From YA12-FULL-51-18 sp041665305 (lineage in GTDB: Bacteria; Elusimicrobiota; Elusimicrobia; Elusimicrobiales; UBA9959), in NCBI GenBank assembly GCA_041665305.1, contig JBAYJD010000005.1, positions 22,830 through 86,829 of the forward strand: 64,000 bases of DNA, in the 5' to 3' direction. The position numbers were made by a program, and so were the translations under genes. The notes beneath the pieces are model-generated. The model did not search any database. It was not told where the DNA came from and saw nothing but the letters and a program-made list of their open reading frames with translations. Shown in pieces: positions 8,092-14,723 of the stretch. How positions within the stretch are numbered: the first letter of the stretch is position 1; each line of letters starts with the position of its first letter.

Positions 8092-8534
8092 GACTTGTCA
8101 TCGGTTCGGATCACGCCGGTTTTGAGGCCAAGGAAAAGATGAAAAAATTCATCCAGAGCCTGGGGCATGAGGTCGTGGATTTCGGCTGCTACTCGGCCGA
8201 ACCGGTGGATTTTCCCGACATCGCCATGCTGGTGGGGGACGCGGTGCGCAAAAAAGAATTTGAAAAAGGCGTGCTGCTGGACGGTTTCAACGGCGCCATG
8301 CCGCTGGCCGCCAACAAGCTCCCCGGGATCCGCGCCGTGGGCGCGTATGATATCGTTTCGGCGCGCTTCGCCGCGGCCCACGAAGACTGCAATATCCTTT
8401 GCCTCGGCGGCAAGACCCACGGCGAACTCGCCCTGCAGGAAATGATAAAAGCATGGCTGAACGCTCCTTTTGAGGGCGGGAAATATCAAAAGCGGCTGGA
8501 CAAGATAACGGCGATAGAACGGCGCTGCTGCTGA
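8088..8534 (+). CDS. rpiB: RpiB/LacAB-family sugar-phosphate isomerase with altered active site
   Basis: 148 residues of the RpiB fold. It shows IGSDHAGFE at the N-terminus, AANKLPGIRAV, a conserved His98 matching the ring-opening histidine, and the EGGKYQKRLDK tail. The loop that normally reads CGTGIGM is DGFNGAM here. The catalytic cysteine position is therefore Asp65, and the anion-hole Thr is Phe67. Mycobacterial-type RpiB uses Glu at another position, which is Met here. It may use Asp65 as base or act on a different pentose or deoxypentose phosphate. No encapsulation peptide is seen. It overlaps the BMC-T gene by 4 bp. Confidence 0.85.
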   Translation: MRLVIGSDHAGFEAKEKMKKFIQSLGHEVVDFGCYSAEPVDFPDIAMLVGDAVRKKEFEKGVLLDGFNGAMPLAANKLPGIRAVGAYDIVSARFAAAHEDCNILCLGGKTHGELALQEMIKAWLNAPFEGGKYQKRLDKITAIERRCC

Positions 8535-8553
8535 CGGAGACCCCCGGACCGGT

Positions 8554-8853
8554 ATGAGACAAGCCAAAGTTATCGGCAGAGTATTTTGTTCCAGGCAGTG
8601 CCGGGGCATGGACGCCAAGACCGTGCTTCTGATACAGCCGCTGGACTGGGAAACCGACATGCCGGACGGAGAGCCGCTGGCGGCCGCGGACACGGTAGGC
8701 GCCGGGGCGGGAGAGACGGTTTTTTTCGTGGCCTCAAGAGAGGCTATTCTGGCTTTTGAAGGCTGGGCGGGCGAGACTTCGGCTAAGTCCGACCCTCCGC
8801 CGGTAGACGCCGCGATAGTCGGGATCGTGGACGGGAAAACGATATGTTCATAG
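8554..8853 (+). CDS. BMC-P pentameric vertex protein, copy 2
   Basis: 99 residues of the EutN/CcmL family (KVIGRVFCS start, DTVGAGAGETVFFVA core, VDAAIVGIVD near the end). It differs clearly from copies 1 and 3, so the three may take different vertices or mix in pentamers. Its 3' end overlaps the next BMC-P gene by 10 bp. Confidence 0.9.
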   Translation: MRQAKVIGRVFCSRQCRGMDAKTVLLIQPLDWETDMPDGEPLAAADTVGAGAGETVFFVASREAILAFEGWAGETSAKSDPPPVDAAIVGIVDGKTICS

Positions 8854-9143
8854 CTAAGGTGGTGGGCGTGGTGTGGGCGGCCAGAAAACATAAAGAGCTT
8901 GACGGCTACAGGTTCCTTTTGGTGAAACCCATGGATCCGCGGGAGCCCGGTAAATTTTCCGGCGGAGCCGTGCTCGCCATGGACGGCGGTCTCGGCGCGG
9001 GCCCGGGGTCGGTGGTGCTGGTCGTGGACGAAGGCGGTTCGGCCAGGAAAATACTCGGCAATCCCAGGTCGCCCGTGCGGACCGTTATTTGCGGCATAGT
9101 GGACCGGACCGCTTCAAAGGACGAGGTTAAAAAATATGCGTGA
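8844..9143 (+). CDS. BMC-P pentameric vertex protein, copy 3
   Basis: 99 residues, EutN/CcmL family. It begins MFIAKVVGVVWAARK, has the GLGAGPGSVVLVV core and ends in a lysine-rich tail. It overlaps copy 2 at its start and deoC at its end (8 bp), showing translational coupling of shell and cargo. Confidence 0.92.
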   Translation: MFIAKVVGVVWAARKHKELDGYRFLLVKPMDPREPGKFSGGAVLAMDGGLGAGPGSVVLVVDEGGSARKILGNPRSPVRTVICGIVDRTASKDEVKKYA

Positions 9144-10116
9144 CGACGAGATAAAAAAGATCGCGGAAGAAGTGGCCAGGATACTTAGGGGAACGGGCCT
9201 GGGTTCCGGCCCCGCCAAATATTCCATGCCCGGAGATTCGGCGCCCATAGGCACGGCCGGCAAGGTGTTTCAGCGGCCCCTGGTGGACCGGCCCGGAGGG
9301 GAGCGCCCCGCCGCCGGAGACTGCCGGCTTGAGGAGAATACCTGCGGCCCCGCCTGCCAGGGCTGCAATCCGCTCAATAACTATACCGCCCGGCAGGTAA
9401 AAGAGATGGGCGTGGAGCGCGTGAGTTTCTGCAATCCCGGCCGGTCGAGCGATCCTATCGCCGGCATGATCGACCATACCCTTTTGAAGGCCAATGCCAC
9501 GCAGGAAGAGATCGGGAAGCTTTGCGAGGAAGCCCGCGAATACCGTTTTGCTTCGGTCTGCGTGAACCCGGGATATGTGGCGCTGGCCGCGCGGCTGCTT
9601 AACGGGTCCTGCGTCAAGGTTTGCACGGTCATAGGTTTCCCGCTGGGTTCCACGACCCCGACCGTCAAAACCATCGAGGCCCGCGACGCCATCGCCAACG
9701 GGGCCGAAGAGATAGATATGGTCATCAACATAGGCGCCTTGAAGTCCGGGAACGACCATCTGGCTCTTGAGGATATCAAAGCCGTGCGCGAGGCCGCCCG
9801 CGGCAAGGTGCTGAAGGTCATTATTGAAACCTCTTACCTGACCAGGGACGAAAAGGTCCGCGCCTGTAAGATGGCCAAGGAAGCCGGCGCGGATTTCGTC
9901 AAGACCTCCACGGGCTTCGGCTCCGGCGGCGCGACGGTCGAAGATGTGGCCCTGATGCGCGAGGTCGTAGGCCCCGGGATGGGCGTCAAGGCTTCGGGCG
10001 GGATCAAGGACGCGAAGGCGGCCCAGGACCTTATACGGGCGGGCGCCACTCGCCTGGGCACCAGCGCCAGCATCGCCATCGTTTCCGGCGGGCAGGCGGC
10101 AAAGGGACAGTACTAA
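9136..10116 (+). CDS. deoC: deoxyribose-phosphate aldolase with encapsulation helix and cysteine-rich linker
   Basis: 326 residues, about 100 longer than ordinary DeoC. Residues 3-18 (DDEIKKIAEEVARILR) form a probable encapsulation helix. A linker follows with Cys63, Cys70, Cys74 and Cys77, then the TIM-barrel aldolase from about residue 108 (MIDHTLLKANAT). The Schiff-base lysine is Lys256 in FVKTSTGFG, and GVKASGGIKD is the phosphate-site segment. It cleaves 2-deoxyribose-5-phosphate to acetaldehyde and glyceraldehyde-3-phosphate, making it the likely signature enzyme of this compartment. The four cysteines could bind a metal or an iron-sulfur cluster; that is inference. Confidence 0.93.
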   Translation: MRDDEIKKIAEEVARILRGTGLGSGPAKYSMPGDSAPIGTAGKVFQRPLVDRPGGERPAAGDCRLEENTCGPACQGCNPLNNYTARQVKEMGVERVSFCNPGRSSDPIAGMIDHTLLKANATQEEIGKLCEEAREYRFASVCVNPGYVALAARLLNGSCVKVCTVIGFPLGSTTPTVKTIEARDAIANGAEEIDMVINIGALKSGNDHLALEDIKAVREAARGKVLKVIIETSYLTRDEKVRACKMAKEAGADFVKTSTGFGSGGATVEDVALMREVVGPGMGVKASGGIKDAKAAQDLIRAGATRLGTSASIAIVSGGQAAKGQY

Positions 10117-10138
10117 GAGGACAGGGTAAGGAGAAATT

Positions 10139-10435
10139 ATGTCAGAACCGAAAGAAGCGCTGGGAATGATAGAGACCAAGGGTTTTATCGGCATGATAGA
10201 GTCTTCGGACGCCATGGCCAAAGCGGCTAAAGTCCGGCTCATCGGCTACGAGAAGATTGGTTCCGGGTATGTGACCACGCTATGCGTGGGCGAAGTCGGC
10301 GCCGTGCGCGCCGCCGTGGAAGCGGGCGCGGCCGCCGCCCAGAAAGTCGGGGAGCTTGTCGGCATGCATGTCATCCCGAGGCCCCACGACGACCTGGACA
10401 AATACATAGCTAAGATCTCGGTAAAAGCCCAGTAA
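10139..10435 (+). CDS. BMC-H hexameric shell protein, second copy
   Basis: 98 residues, single BMC domain. It shares ALGMIETKG and the KIGSG pore loop with the copy at 5250 but differs in the interior-facing helix and C-terminus. AAGGAG lies before the ATG. The two BMC-H proteins probably co-assemble in shell facets. Confidence 0.95.
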   Translation: MSEPKEALGMIETKGFIGMIESSDAMAKAAKVRLIGYEKIGSGYVTTLCVGEVGAVRAAVEAGAAAAQKVGELVGMHVIPRPHDDLDKYIAKISVKAQ

Positions 10436-10468
10436 AAGGGACCTAAAAAGAGCCAGGCTCCTTTTGCC

Positions 10469-10729
10469 ATGTTTACAAAAAGCGATATCGCCGACGTCAT
10501 TTTTGCGTACCTTTCGCGCGGTCCGGCCGCCGAGGCGAAGGCCGGCGCGCGGTCTTCCGGCCCGGCGTCAAAACCTTTGCCTAAGCGGGTGTTTATTACC
10601 GACCTGCAAATGAAACGCCTGGTCGGACCCGGTCGAAAATCCGTGAAAGTTCCAGCCGGAGCCATTGTCAGCCCGCTCTCGCAGGACTGGCTGGATTACG
10701 GCGGAATTGAAGTCGTACGCGATCGCTGA
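10469..10729 (+). CDS. small BMC-linked protein, possible cargo adaptor
   Basis: 86 residues, not a shell protein. Residues 1-18 (MFTKSDIADVIFAYLSRG) look like an encapsulation helix. An Ala/Gly/Ser/Pro linker follows, then a roughly 45-residue block including KVPAGAIVSPLSQDWL. That block resembles the short VP-GAI-TPLA-D motif found on several BMC-associated proteins such as EutT N-termini. The likeness is from memory, not a search. It may bridge shell and cargo. No catalytic residues are apparent. It lies 33 bp after BMC-H and 5 bp before the GH84 gene. Confidence 0.6.
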   Translation: MFTKSDIADVIFAYLSRGPAAEAKAGARSSGPASKPLPKRVFITDLQMKRLVGPGRKSVKVPAGAIVSPLSQDWLDYGGIEVVRDR

Positions 10730-10734
10730 GATAT

Positions 10735-11829
10735 ATGGAACATGCTCAATTGGGCGTTATCGAGGGATTTTACGGAGAGCCGTGGAGTTGGGACGAGAGG
10801 GCGGGGTACGCGGCTTTCCTTAAGGAGCACGGCTTCTCCTTTTATATTTACGCGCCCAAAGCCGACGGCTTTATGCGCAAAAAATGGCGCGAGCCTTTCC
10901 CCGGAGACCTTGAAAAAAAACTCACCGGTCTTTGCGCGCAATACCGCGCCGCCGGGATAGAGTTCGGCGTCGGTTTCAGCCCCTACGAGATCTATCTCTC
11001 GCCGTTCAACGGCGAAGTCAAAAGGCTCCTTCAAAACCGCATAGATGTTTTTAACCGGATAGGAGTCGACAAGTTCGGCTTGCTCATGGACGACATGAAG
11101 GGGGACCTGCCGGAGCTGGCCGCGCGGCAGATAGAGATAGTCAACTGGGCCGCCGAACGGTCGAAAGCCGGGCAGCTTATTTTCTGCCCCACTTATTATT
11201 CGCTCGATCCGGTGCTTGAAAAACTTTTCGGTAAAAAGCCGGAGGGTTACCTGGAGCGTCTGGGCAAAGAGCTGCATCCCAAGGTCAGCCTTTTCTGGAC
11301 CGGCGAACTGGTATGTTCAAAAAGCTACAGCGTGGAACATCTGCGCGCGACGGCGGAACGGCTGGGCCGCAAACCTTTTTTATGGGACAATTATCCGGTC
11401 AACGACGGGCCCCGGATGTGCCGGTTCCTGCATCTGCGGCCCATGACCGGCCGCCCGGCTGCCATGGGCGGGTGGCTGTCGGGCCACGCCGTGAACCCCA
11501 TGAACCAGCCGGCGCTTTCAAAGATAGTGCTCCTGACGCTGAAGGAAAGTTACGCGGCCGGCGGCGCTTATGATCCCGTTCCCGCTTTCCTTAAGGCGGC
11601 GCAAACCGTCACGGGGCGCGACATGGCCCTGCGCCTTGAGCGGGACCTTCCGGCCTTCATGGATAAAGGGCTGGATGTCCTGACGGACGAAGAAAAAGCC
11701 GGACTTAAAGAGGTTTACCGCGCATATCTCGATTCCAGGGAAAATCATGCGGCCCAGGCGGCCCGCGAAATAATCGGCTGGCTTTCAGGCCGCTACACCG
11801 TGACCAGAGACCTTTTCCTCGCACAGTAA
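10735..11829 (+). CDS. GH84-family beta-N-acetylglucosaminidase (O-GlcNAcase-like), cytoplasmic
   Basis: 364 residues. Family signatures are GVIEGFYGEPW at the N-terminus, IYAPKADGF, the paired catalytic aspartates Asp119-Asp120 in LLMDDMKG, FWTGELV, and LWDNYPVND. GH84 enzymes remove beta-linked N-acetylglucosamine by substrate-assisted catalysis. There is no signal peptide, unlike secreted clostridial NagJ, so it should act in the cytosol, perhaps on cell-wall or glycan breakdown products. It follows the BMC operon by 5 bp and may be read through from it, but the metabolic link is not clear. Confidence 0.85.
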   Translation: MEHAQLGVIEGFYGEPWSWDERAGYAAFLKEHGFSFYIYAPKADGFMRKKWREPFPGDLEKKLTGLCAQYRAAGIEFGVGFSPYEIYLSPFNGEVKRLLQNRIDVFNRIGVDKFGLLMDDMKGDLPELAARQIEIVNWAAERSKAGQLIFCPTYYSLDPVLEKLFGKKPEGYLERLGKELHPKVSLFWTGELVCSKSYSVEHLRATAERLGRKPFLWDNYPVNDGPRMCRFLHLRPMTGRPAAMGGWLSGHAVNPMNQPALSKIVLLTLKESYAAGGAYDPVPAFLKAAQTVTGRDMALRLERDLPAFMDKGLDVLTDEEKAGLKEVYRAYLDSRENHAAQAAREIIGWLSGRYTVTRDLFLAQ

Positions 11830-11943
11830 CTGTCGCGTCCGCCCCGGCGGCGCGTTTTGCGTTCGGCCGGCTTGCGCGGGACTGTTATTAAAATTTTCCC
11901 TCAACTCCGGCCTGGGGCTGCATAAAATTTTGTGCCGGGCACG

Positions 11944-11970
11944 ATAAAGTGTCGTCTTGCGACGCTTTAT
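11944..11970. terminator. hairpin between GH84 gene and TPR gene
   Basis: An 11-bp stem, ATAAAGTGTCG (11944-11954) against CGACGCTTTAT (11960-11970), with one G-T pair and a 5-nt loop, followed by TTTTG. It lies 114 bp after the GH84 stop. It could be a terminator for that gene or an operator for the next one, since possible -10 boxes (TATATT, GATAAT) follow within 25 bp. Confidence 0.4.
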
Positions 11971-12017
11971 TTTGTTATATTGTGCGCATAGGATAATTGT
12001 GTTAGGGGGCGGATAAA

Positions 12018-13631
12018 ATGAAAAAGATCTTGATCCTGCTGGCGCTTGCGCTGCCGGCTTCGGCCGGAGGGGGGGAGAACTCCGGAGCCGGATTTTACAA
12101 GGCCGCAGTAAGCGAACTGCTGGAAAATGTCCCCGGCGCGGATAAGAAAATAGCCGTGGCCGGATTTTCATATTCCGACGGGCGGGATTCCAGGGACGGC
12201 GCTGTCGCGGCCGGCCGCATCTCCGCGGAACTGGAGAAGATAAAGGGAGTGACCGTTATTAAAAGCGGCGCCGTGGCCGCGGCGCTGGGGAAATTAAGTT
12301 TGCGGCGCTTCGGCGGCATCGATCCCGGGGCCGCCAGGGACCTGGGCAGGCTTCTGGGCGCCGATTGGGTGATCTTCGGAACGCTGACCGAACTTCCCGA
12401 CGGGCGGCTTGCCGTGCGCGCCCGCATGGCGGGCGTAAGGTCCGGAGAGGCCAGGACGGCTTTGGGCGGTACGGTGGAAAGGGACTGGCTGGATAAATAC
12501 CGGGCGCTCCTCTCCGAAGAAAGCCTGCGTATAGAGAAAAGCTCCGGCGATGCGCGCGCTTTTTACGCCCGCGGCCTGACGAACGGCGACCTTAAGGAAT
12601 ACGATAAAGCCGTGGCCGATTTCGGGGCCGCGATAACTCTCGAACCCGCCTATTGGGAGGCGTATCTGGGCCGCGGCGGCGTTTATCAGCGGGAAGAAAA
12701 ACTGGAAAGCGCTATCGCGGACTATACAAAGGCCATAGAACTTAAACCTACCGTAGGTGAAACTTATTATAACCGTGGAACGGCCTGGTTCATGTGCGAC
12801 CGGCCCGATAAAGGAGTGGAAGATTATTCCAAGGCCATAGAGACGGCCGCCGCGGACCTTCCGGCCTCCGGGAGCGGGCCTGACGGCTTTTCCGGCACGG
12901 ATAAAAAAGATAAGGCGGTGGAAGATTGCGGCAGGTCGATAGAAGCAGATCCGAAGAATCCAAGGAATTATTATAACCGCGGCATCGTCTGGATCACAAA
13001 AGGCGAATATTCAAGGGCCCTTGAGGACCTTTCCAGGACGATAGAACTCGATCCCAAAAACGCCGCGGCGTACTACGGCCTTGGAGCGGTTTATAGCCAT
13101 AACGCCGATTATGCCGGGGTGATAAAGAATTTCTCAAAAGCGATAGAGCTTGACCCGGCGTATGATACGCACAAATACGCTCATTATACCCGGGGCGCGG
13201 CCTATTATAAAACAGGCGATTATGACAAGGCTGTCGGGGATTTTTCGCTGGCGGCCGCGCTCGACCCCGGAGATTACCGGTCATATGCCGGCCTTGGGGA
13301 CGCTTATAGCGGAAAAGCCGAGTATGTCCGGGCGATAACGGCATATTCAAAGGGCCTGGAGCTCGCTGGGGGGGATCCCGGGCTGTATTATGGCCGCGGA
13401 GCCGCCTATCTGCACGATCGCGAGCCGGTGAAAGCCGCAGCCGACCTGACCCGCGCCGTAGAACTGGACCCTGAGAACGCCGAGGCGTACCGCCGCCGCG
13501 CGGACGCATATTTTCTGATAGGTGAGATGGAAAAAATGCTGGACGATATGGTAACGGCGGTAAAATTAAAGCCCGCGCTTAAGCCGGAACTCCAGCCCAG
13601 GATCGATGCCCTTAAAAGCGGCGCCCGGTAG
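12018..13631 (+). CDS. secreted FlgO/CsgG-like domain plus TPR repeat protein
   Basis: 537 residues. A signal peptide (about 1-17, MKKILILLALALPASA) is followed by a FlgO/TolB-N-like domain (about 40-165) recognisable by KKIAVAGFSYSDGR and LGADWVIFGTL. About nine or ten TPR units with the YY-RG-A-Y and A--LDP pattern then run to the end. It should sit in the periplasm or at the outer membrane and bind proteins. It starts after GGGGGCGG. Domain style links it to the CsgG-like lipoproteins at 28.7-31.5 kb. The exact partner is unknown. Confidence 0.8.
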   Translation: MKKILILLALALPASAGGGENSGAGFYKAAVSELLENVPGADKKIAVAGFSYSDGRDSRDGAVAAGRISAELEKIKGVTVIKSGAVAAALGKLSLRRFGGIDPGAARDLGRLLGADWVIFGTLTELPDGRLAVRARMAGVRSGEARTALGGTVERDWLDKYRALLSEESLRIEKSSGDARAFYARGLTNGDLKEYDKAVADFGAAITLEPAYWEAYLGRGGVYQREEKLESAIADYTKAIELKPTVGETYYNRGTAWFMCDRPDKGVEDYSKAIETAAADLPASGSGPDGFSGTDKKDKAVEDCGRSIEADPKNPRNYYNRGIVWITKGEYSRALEDLSRTIELDPKNAAAYYGLGAVYSHNADYAGVIKNFSKAIELDPAYDTHKYAHYTRGAAYYKTGDYDKAVGDFSLAAALDPGDYRSYAGLGDAYSGKAEYVRAITAYSKGLELAGGDPGLYYGRGAAYLHDREPVKAAADLTRAVELDPENAEAYRRRADAYFLIGEMEKMLDDMVTAVKLKPALKPELQPRIDALKSGAR

Positions 13632-13650
13632 TTAAGAAAAGGCTCATAAG

Positions 13651-13698
13651 AAAAGGCTCATGCTGCCTTTTGTGATAAAAAGGCTCATGCTGCCTTTT
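13651..13698 (+). terminator. two tandem copies of a terminator-like hairpin
   Basis: AAAAGGC and GCCTTTT pair around a 7-nt loop twice, at 13651-13671 and 13678-13698. A broken third copy of the left arm lies at 13637-13646. They lie just after the TPR gene. Two near-identical copies in a row suggest local duplication of the terminator. Confidence 0.65.
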
Positions 13699-13720
13699 GA
13701 GGCTTGATTAAGGAGGAATT

Positions 13721-14536
13721 ATGAATAATATCGTGCTGATCACGGGCGCTTCTTCGGGGATAGGCAAGGCGACGGCTAAATTGCTGCTTTCTCACGGCTG
13801 CAAGGTTTACACCGGGGCGCGCCGCGTGGAGAACCTGAAGGAACTCGAATACCTGGGCGCCGGAATTATGCCTCTCGACGTCACCGATGAAAGGTCGCTT
13901 AAAAGCGCCGTGGACGCGGTCCTTGAGACGGAAGGGCGGCTGGATGTCCTTATAAATAACGCGGGTTACGGGGCCCATGGGGCCATAGAGGATGTGCCCA
14001 TGTCCGAGGCCCGGCGGCAGTTCGAGGTCAACTTGTTCGGCTTGGCCCGGCTGACGCAGTTGGCGCTTCCGATAATGCGCAAGCAGGGTTCCGGAAAAAT
14101 AATCAATATCTCATCCATCGCCGGCAAGATCGTCCTGCCTCTTGGCGGCTGGTATCACGCCAGCAAATACGCCCTTGAGGCTTATTCCGACGCCCTGCGC
14201 GCCGAAGTGTTCCGTTTCGGCATAAAGGTCGTCCTGATAGAGCCCGGCGCTATAAAGACAGAGTGGGACACCGTGGCGATGGCTAACCTCTCCAAATATT
14301 CGGGCAGCGGTCCGTACGCGGAGCTGACGGAGAAGCTGACCGGCAAATTTAGGGCCGGCTACAGGGCGGGCGCGCCTGGGCCGGAAGTGGTCGCCCGAGC
14401 CGTGCTCAAAGCGCTGAGCTCGGGCCGCCCGGCGGCCCGTTACGCCGTTCCTTTCCAGGCAAGGCTGATACTTTTTATGAAGCGGTTCGTGCCGGACCGG
14501 GTCCTGGACCTCGCGATACGATCGATGATTGGATGA
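13721..14536 (+). CDS. short-chain dehydrogenase/reductase (classical SDR)
   Basis: 271 residues with the classical SDR motifs: TGASSGIG cofactor loop, LDVTD, NNAGYG, and the catalytic Ser-Tyr-Lys set (ISS, then YHASKYALEAYSD). The Arg residues after the first strand (GARR) suggest NADPH preference. An EPGAIKTEW segment follows the active site, and an Arg-rich hydrophobic C-terminus may touch membrane. It starts behind AGGAGG. The substrate is not predictable. It lies just upstream of the heat-shock promoter and is probably a single-gene unit. Confidence 0.88.
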   Translation: MNNIVLITGASSGIGKATAKLLLSHGCKVYTGARRVENLKELEYLGAGIMPLDVTDERSLKSAVDAVLETEGRLDVLINNAGYGAHGAIEDVPMSEARRQFEVNLFGLARLTQLALPIMRKQGSGKIINISSIAGKIVLPLGGWYHASKYALEAYSDALRAEVFRFGIKVVLIEPGAIKTEWDTVAMANLSKYSGSGPYAELTEKLTGKFRAGYRAGAPGPEVVARAVLKALSSGRPAARYAVPFQARLILFMKRFVPDRVLDLAIRSMIG

Positions 14537-14566
14537 GGGGTCATAATTAGCAATCGCCGACAGGTA

Positions 14567-14595
14567 TTGACAGTTATTTTGTCATCATGTATAAT
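14567..14595 (+). promoter_or_regulatory. consensus sigma-70 promoter of the hrcA-grpE-dnaK-dnaJ operon
   Basis: TTGACA (14567-14572) and TATAAT (14590-14595) are separated by exactly 17 bp. Transcription would begin about 14602, at the left arm of the CIRCE operator. Confidence 0.9.
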
Positions 14596-14599
14596 ATTT

Positions 14600-14626
14600 T
14601 TAGCACTCATCGTAATTGATTGCTAG
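14600..14626 (+). promoter_or_regulatory. CIRCE operator (HrcA binding site)
   Basis: TTAGCACTC (14600-14608), a 9-bp spacer, and GATTGCTAG (14618-14626). The left arm matches the CIRCE consensus fully; the right arm matches seven of nine. It directly precedes hrcA, so HrcA should repress its own operon. A further CIRCE-like left arm, TTAGCAATC, lies at 14547-14555, upstream of the -35 box. Confidence 0.9.
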
Positions 14627-14723
14627 TTTTGCTGCGAGGCGATCGCGCGGCAGGGCCGCCCGGCGGACGGCACGACGGAGAACGACGGCCGCGGCGCCGC
14701 GACTTTACGGGGACGAGTTCATC

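Noticed and set aside
14616..14723. N-terminal extension of hrcA from 14616
   Set aside because: It starts inside the CIRCE operator, is Arg/Ala-rich, and HrcA proteins start at the MRVLKPEIAQDRKE-like segment.
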